Shown one piece after another: positions 59,801 to 64,000 of a stretch of 64,000 bases of DNA. Location: NCBI GenBank assembly GCA_011009095.1, contig VTPC01091300.1:239915-303914 (forward strand). Direction: 5' to 3'. Below the pieces are notes generated by a model. The model made no database searches. It was given only the letters and a program-made list of their open reading frames with translations, and was not told the origin of the DNA. The DNA is from Ignelater luminosus (taxonomy: Eukaryota > Arthropoda > Insecta > Coleoptera > Elateridae). Every line of letters starts with the position of its first letter. Positions within the stretch are counted from its first letter, which is position 1. Both the position numbers and the translations under genes were made by a program.

Positions 59801-60340
59801 CGAGGTTAAGTTAGCAAAGGTTGAATCGTCAAGATCAATGGTCATTTTACGTCAGGATAAGGTTAGCGTATGTTAGGTTAGGTTAGGGACAAAATCATAA
59901 AGATCATTTTGGCGGTAATAAAATTTCAAAGCTGTAGTTAATATAGTTAATCAAAAATTTTGAAGCCCAAAATCGTCCCATCTTTATTATTTATGCATTT
60001 AACAATTTATTTTAAAAATAATAATTTTCTTAAGTAAAAAAGCAAAACAAGTATGATGTGCTACCGCAAAAATGATAATTTAGCTTCAGTCTCTTCCATA
60101 ATCAACTTGCGTGATTAATAAGTCTAAGATTTGAATAATTTCATTTACTCCTGTTTGCAAATACACGGCACTTATTAATATTTGTTGATTCTTGTTTAGT
60201 TAGTTTTTTCAACAAAATATTACCAGCCCATGGCAGTTAGTTTTGATACCTTCAAGTGGGACCCGGATTCTTTGAGGAATGTTTCTTAGGCTGGGGAGGG
60301 GTGGGGACAGATGGTGAAAGTAGGGTGCGGGAAGCATGAA
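59801..60340. other. Intergenic DNA between two minisatellites
   Basis: Contains TTAGGTTAGGTTAGG at about 59873-59888 and a G-rich stretch near 60290. No gene recognised. Confidence 0.4.
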
Positions 60341-60355
60341 AATAACGCCTGCCCA

Positions 60356-60545
60356 AGTCAGTATGAAAAATACAGATTCTCCGCCTTGCTTCAGTACAAA
60401 AATAACGCCCATCCGAGTCAGTACAAAAAGATCTTGATTCGGTGCAGTACGAAAGTTCTCCACTTCGGTTCAGTACGAAAATAGACCGTTCTATTCGCTC
60501 CGGTGCAGTACAAAAATCATTGCTTTCGTCCCGTAAGAAAATAAA
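60356..60545 (+). repeat. ~27-35-bp degenerate tandem repeat, six to seven units
   Basis: Units are centred on CGGTTCAGTACGAAAAT with variable fillers (TCAGTATGAAAAA, TCAGTACAAAAAT, GCAGTACGAAAG and so on). The unit and consensus differ from the 59.6-kb array. Confidence 0.68.
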
Positions 60546-62126
60546 AATAACAATTTTTCTATATCTGACCTTTTGACATTTCTAAAATTTAAATGACATT
60601 GCAGGCGGGGAGCCCCCGTCACTGTTTAAAGTAAAATCAGATTCGGTTTTGCAAATTGCAAACTGTTGCATTTCAATTTTCTGATTTTTTTTATTACGTA
60701 ATCTATTCAATGAGTTTTTCATCAATCTAGTAATGTTCAACTTTACTTTACATAGTGAACAGTCTTACCAATGTGTGAGGAAATCTTCAGAATGAATTTT
60801 TCTTACATACAAGAATCTTGGCTTTGTTTGTGAGGAATCTTTAAGAATTTTTAAAGTGCTTGCAGTTTCAAAACAAGAAATGCAATGCAACGCAAAATTA
60901 ACTCGATAGCAGGATTTTGTTGAAAAACAATTGAAACCCTCCCCCAAAAAATCTTTCTAGATCCGTCACTCAATGACAGATATCTAACCTAAACCTATAC
61001 CTTATCTCATTTCTACTATTCCAATCCATTTCAAATGTTTAGGGTATTAGTCACAGAAAACATATACTTGCATGCACTGTTACACCTCAAACTTATTTAT
61101 GTCGGTGTCACTATTTCTAGTTACACATTTCTCACTAGAAGATTTTCTGTCAAACGAATGTCTTGTGTCAAAATAGGGTTAAACTGCAGTAAATTCGTTT
61201 TTTTGTGCAAATCAGTTTGATTACAATTAATATTGAAGTACTTAAATACAAAAAATAATTTTTTATTCCAATTAATAAACAAACAACAAAAGGTAACTAC
61301 GAAATGCAAACATTTACCTTTTCTGTATGACAATCTAACCTCTGATTTTAAATAAAAACAAATAACAATATTGTCAACATTTCTCAATGAAAAATTCTAG
61401 TGTTTAGAAGGTTTTGTTACCAACACAACAAAAATTTAATGGGAATTATAGAAATGAGATAAACTATAAAAGTTTGCCAGTATAACAAACTTATTAATTA
61501 CAAATAATATTGTTTGCCTCTTGATATTGTATTAGTAATTAAAATAATTAAGAATTAATGGAGGATGCAAAATGTGATTTGCAATTAATAAGAAAGAAAG
61601 TAGATACGTAGATACAGTATCTATGATTATGCGGTGCTAGTAATCGCTAGCTTGCTCCTGGACGGCTATATTGATAACTACATCCCATTTTCGACAAAAT
61701 TAAAAAAAAATTTGTATCTGAATTCGTACATTCTGTCTGTCTGTCTGTTGCCATGTTCCCGTATCTTTACAGAACATGTTATATATGAAATCAACTTAGA
61801 ATCTTCTCCTGATTACAGATACATAATCGGTATTCCGATATCTCGAATACTTTTCGAGATAATCGGGATCGAAAATGGCAATTTTCCGACATGACGGTAA
61901 TATTATATTATATCAACTTGGTTTTTAACACTGAATACAACTATGAAATTTAAATTTTTATATCTCGAGTAGTTCTTTACATAAACATTAATTCCGACGC
62001 CACAACTTATACCTAACCTCAAATACAAACGTGAAATGCTGGTAGCAATTAAATTACTGACGGTTGCTGCCAATCGTCCAAGAACTTTGTGATTCAAGTA
62101 CTACCGCTTGCTGACTGTTCCTAAAA
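60546..62126. other. Intergenic DNA, nothing coding recognised
   Basis: AT-rich. A TTGCTCCTGGACGGC piece at about 61650 belongs to the palindromic repeat family. (TCTG)n lies at about 61731-61747. No transposase or gene was recognised. Confidence 0.4.
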
Positions 62127-62269
62127 GGCTCCTGAATACAAGCTATTATGATTACGCGCTATTGTCATCGAAGAAAACGCTTTTAAAGGTTTCCTTTACC
62201 CTTACGAAAATTGGTAATACCTTCCGATCGTCCGGGAATTGCGGCTTGCTCCTGAACACAAAGGATTGA
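62127..62269. mobile_element. Palindromic-ended small repeat element, copy 2
   Basis: About 143 bp from GGCTCCTGAATACAAGC to GCTCCTGAACACAAAGGATTG. The interior reads GAAAACGCTTTTAAAGGTTT then CCTTTACCCTTACG. It is inverted relative to the copy at 54308. Confidence 0.6.
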
Positions 62270-62272
62270 TAA

Positions 62273-62385
62273 CCATTGCTTGTATTCAGGAGCTGTAATC
62301 AGGCTTACGCGTTGTCAGCGTTGACAAAGCGCTTTTAAAAGTGTTGCCTTTGCCTTTACCTTTCACGGACAGCGCTGTCAGCGTA
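62273..62385. mobile_element. Palindromic-ended small repeat element, partial copy 3
   Basis: Starts CATTGCTTGTATTCAGGAGC and carries the interior AAAGCGCTTTTAAAAGTGTT then GCCTTTGCCTTTACC, in the same orientation as copy 2 and directly next to it. The far end is missing or diverged. Confidence 0.55.
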
Positions 62386-63103
62386 TAGGGATTATAAAGT
62401 AGACCAACTTTCTAAAAATCCTTTGTTCTTTTCATACGCCGACCTTGAAGTAAGAGTTGGAGGGTAATACCGATATTTCGAACAGATGTCGAATTACTAG
62501 AAAGGCTACCATTGCATCTTCTGTTATTAAATTTAATTTTACCAAATTTATAATGGCATTGTATTAAATTAAAGAAAATGATGTAAATCATGCACAAATA
62601 TCCCAAGAAATCAAATTTATCACAATACATTTTAGATACATTATTGTTCTTGTACTCAAATATTTATCTTCAATGATCACATTTAAATAAATCAATAAAT
62701 AAATTGGTTGTTTTCGTACTTTTTCACTGGAAGGCTGAACACGTTTCATGCATTTTACACGGAAACTTGGCATAATTAACTGACAGTATTAATATACTAT
62801 ATGAAAATATTATTACAATTTGTTTGACAATAAAGCGGATTTATCTAAACATAAATTAATTATACTCTATAAACAATGTATAAATTATTTAGGTAAAAAA
62901 GCAGAAATTTGAAAAGTTAAAATTATAATTTTTGTGGTTGGCTGTGACAGAAAGGATATAAAACAATCAACAATCGTTTTTGAACTAATTTTACGGCGAA
63001 GTAACAAAGATCAACGCATTTTATGCAGTTTTGCATTCTAGTTTAAATAAAACATTAAAGATTTTATTGTAAAATACCAAAATACATTGTAATATATCCA
63101 TCC
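62386..63103. other. Upstream region of the HORMA gene
   Basis: AT-rich DNA with no ORF of note. The promoter and any 5' UTR of the HORMA gene should lie here, but no clear core motif could be singled out. Confidence 0.4.
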
Positions 63104-63133
63104 ATGGCTGTTGCACAAAAACAAGCAGGTCTT
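63104..63133 (+). CDS. HORMA gene exon 1 coding part
   Basis: Ten codons (MAVAQKQAGL) from the ATG at 63104 to donor GTGAGT. The context ATCCATCCATGG is a reasonable start. Any 5' UTR lies just upstream. Confidence 0.7.
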
Positions 63134-64000
63134 GTGAGTAAATCTAATTTTTTATTTTCTAGTTTTGTGTTATATAAATGACTAAATATATTTGCATGTT
63201 GAATAGGTTGTTGTTCTTGTTGATGCTTCTAATAATAATAATAATAATAATATATTATTGTTACAACTTTAAGTTTACATTTTTACATGTACTTTAACAT
63301 TTACTACATATACACATAAACAATGATCAAGATTAACATAAATATTTAATACTACCAATTCCGTGCTTTATTATTTTTTGATTTCACTAACGTTATTTTA
63401 TAATGATACATTTCCTAACAAGTGCTGCTGTGCTAACATCCATTTCTTATAAGTTTAGATATCTGTGTACAGGATTTTTGAGTAGATGTAATGGAGATAT
63501 ACCATCAGCATCAAATTAAAGCAAAAATGTAACAACTTGGAATTTTTTAAATGGAAAATCTTCTATATTCTTTTTTGAGTTTTTCATCTCTTATGTAGGG
63601 TGTTCTGTCTGTTTATTTCACCGTTACATATAAAGCAAAGGAAAAATTCTTATTTAACTGTTTTCTTTCATAGTTAACAAAAAACCTGGTGAACAATGCT
63701 ATAGTGAGTCAGCAGCTATCAAAATCATATCTAAGGCAAATAATACCAATAACCATTTCATCACTTATATACCAGCGTGTTAAATTAGACTGCGGTGATG
63801 ACTTTAGTAATCGTTTCTTCAGAGGCATACCGTATAAGGTACTTAAATCAGGGGTGAAAGATTCTGAATTAAAATCTATTAAGAAATCAATGTACGGCAT
63901 ACTGGATGCTTTTGAAAAAGATTATGTATGTATTTAATTTATTGTAGAAACGCAGTAGTGTTTAACATTTTTCATTTACAGTTAAAAGAAATTTATTTAG
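63104..64000 (+). CDS. HORMA-domain protein (HORMAD-like), 5' part, runs off window
   Basis: Three exons, 63104-63133, 63674-63925 and 63982-64000, all in phase 0 until the window edge. They join to MAVAQKQAGL-LTKNLVNNAI..., then SYLRQIIPITISSLIYQR, FFRGIPYKVLKSG and YGILDAFEKDY-LKEIYL. This pattern (hydrophobic SL.Y.R helix, then ..KVL..., then a short helix G..DA.EK.YL) matches the N-terminal HORMA fold of meiotic HORMAD1/2-type axis proteins, which recruit recombination and checkpoint factors on chromosome axes. Donors are GTGAGT and GTATGT; acceptors TTTCATAG and TTTACAG. The ATG at 63104 is chosen because it has a clean donor 30 nt on and keeps the frame; the in-exon ATG at 63689 would cut off conserved sequence. 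A MAD2 or REV7-like assignment is less likely but not excluded. Confidence 0.8.
63224..63255. repeat. (AAT)n microsatellite in HORMA intron 1
   Basis: AATAATAATAATAATAATAA-type tract. Similar AAT/ATT tracts are at about 3288, 30658, 42318 and 56570. Confidence 0.85.
63674..63925 (+). CDS. HORMA gene exon 2
   Basis: 84 codons after acceptor TTTCATAG, ending before GTATGT. It holds the first two helices and strand of the HORMA domain; key stretches are ITISSLIYQR and GILDAFEKDY. Confidence 0.82.
63982..64000 (+). CDS. HORMA gene exon 3, cut by window end
   Basis: Nineteen nt after TTTACAG, reading LKEIYL in the same phase. The residues fit the end of the second HORMA helix (EK-Y-L pattern). 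Confidence 0.72.

Noticed and set aside
59490-59888. GGTTAGGTTAGG motifs as telomeric sequence
   Set aside because: Only two to three units at each place inside a repeat-rich intergenic region; no array.
63689-63937. HORMA gene starting at the ATG at 63689
   Set aside because: Upstream codons in the same exon are open and lead to a good acceptor, and a 30-nt first exon joins in frame; the downstream frame past 63925 is intronic.

Overview
The window looks like AT-rich insect genomic DNA. It has GT-AG introns of 54 bp to 13 kb, many decayed Tc1/mariner-type elements with TA target sites, LINE remnants, and a receptor tyrosine phosphatase closest to insect Lar. The insect order cannot be fixed from sequence alone; a beetle-like genome is plausible but unproven.

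The main gene is Lar (receptor-type protein tyrosine phosphatase, LAR/type IIa) on the + strand from 13855 to 55575. Sixteen exons join in one open frame of about 1905 residues. They cover Ig2, Ig3, nine fibronectin III (FN3) domains, one transmembrane helix, an active D1 phosphatase domain and a D2 domain with pseudophosphatase substitutions. The signal peptide and Ig1 exons were not found and probably lie left of the window. A 24-nt in-frame microexon candidate sits between the FN1 and FN2 exons. The Lar 3' UTR probably runs from 55576 to one of several AATAAA signals, the most distal near 57219.

A second gene begins at 63104 on the + strand and runs off the right edge. Its three visible exons encode the start of a HORMA-domain protein of the meiotic HORMAD type. 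About 7.5 kb of repeat-rich DNA separates it from Lar.

Introns and flanks hold most of the other structure. At 1-1400 there is a degenerate direct repeat. A Tc1 pseudogene lies at 5925-6806 (-), a LINE RT scrap at 8190-8480 (+), and a 5'-truncated LINE at 15458-17080 (-). At 20.7-21.7 and 25.6-26.4 kb there is a compound repeat built from an ~18-bp minisatellite. A tRNA-Lys primer-binding site is at 29686, a DUF4817 mariner-like element at 31168-32530, a foldback MITE at 32590-32873, and YqaJ exonuclease pseudogenes at 33.0-33.9 and 35.2-35.4 kb. A 910-bp long-TIR element is at 45103-46012 and a second Tc1 pseudogene at 52983-53800 (-). Downstream are two minisatellites at 59.6 and 60.4 kb and a family of small palindromic-ended elements. 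No CRISPR, rRNA or convincing tRNA gene was seen. No wholly new biological system stands out; the best leads are the Lar microexon and several apparently unclassified repeat families.
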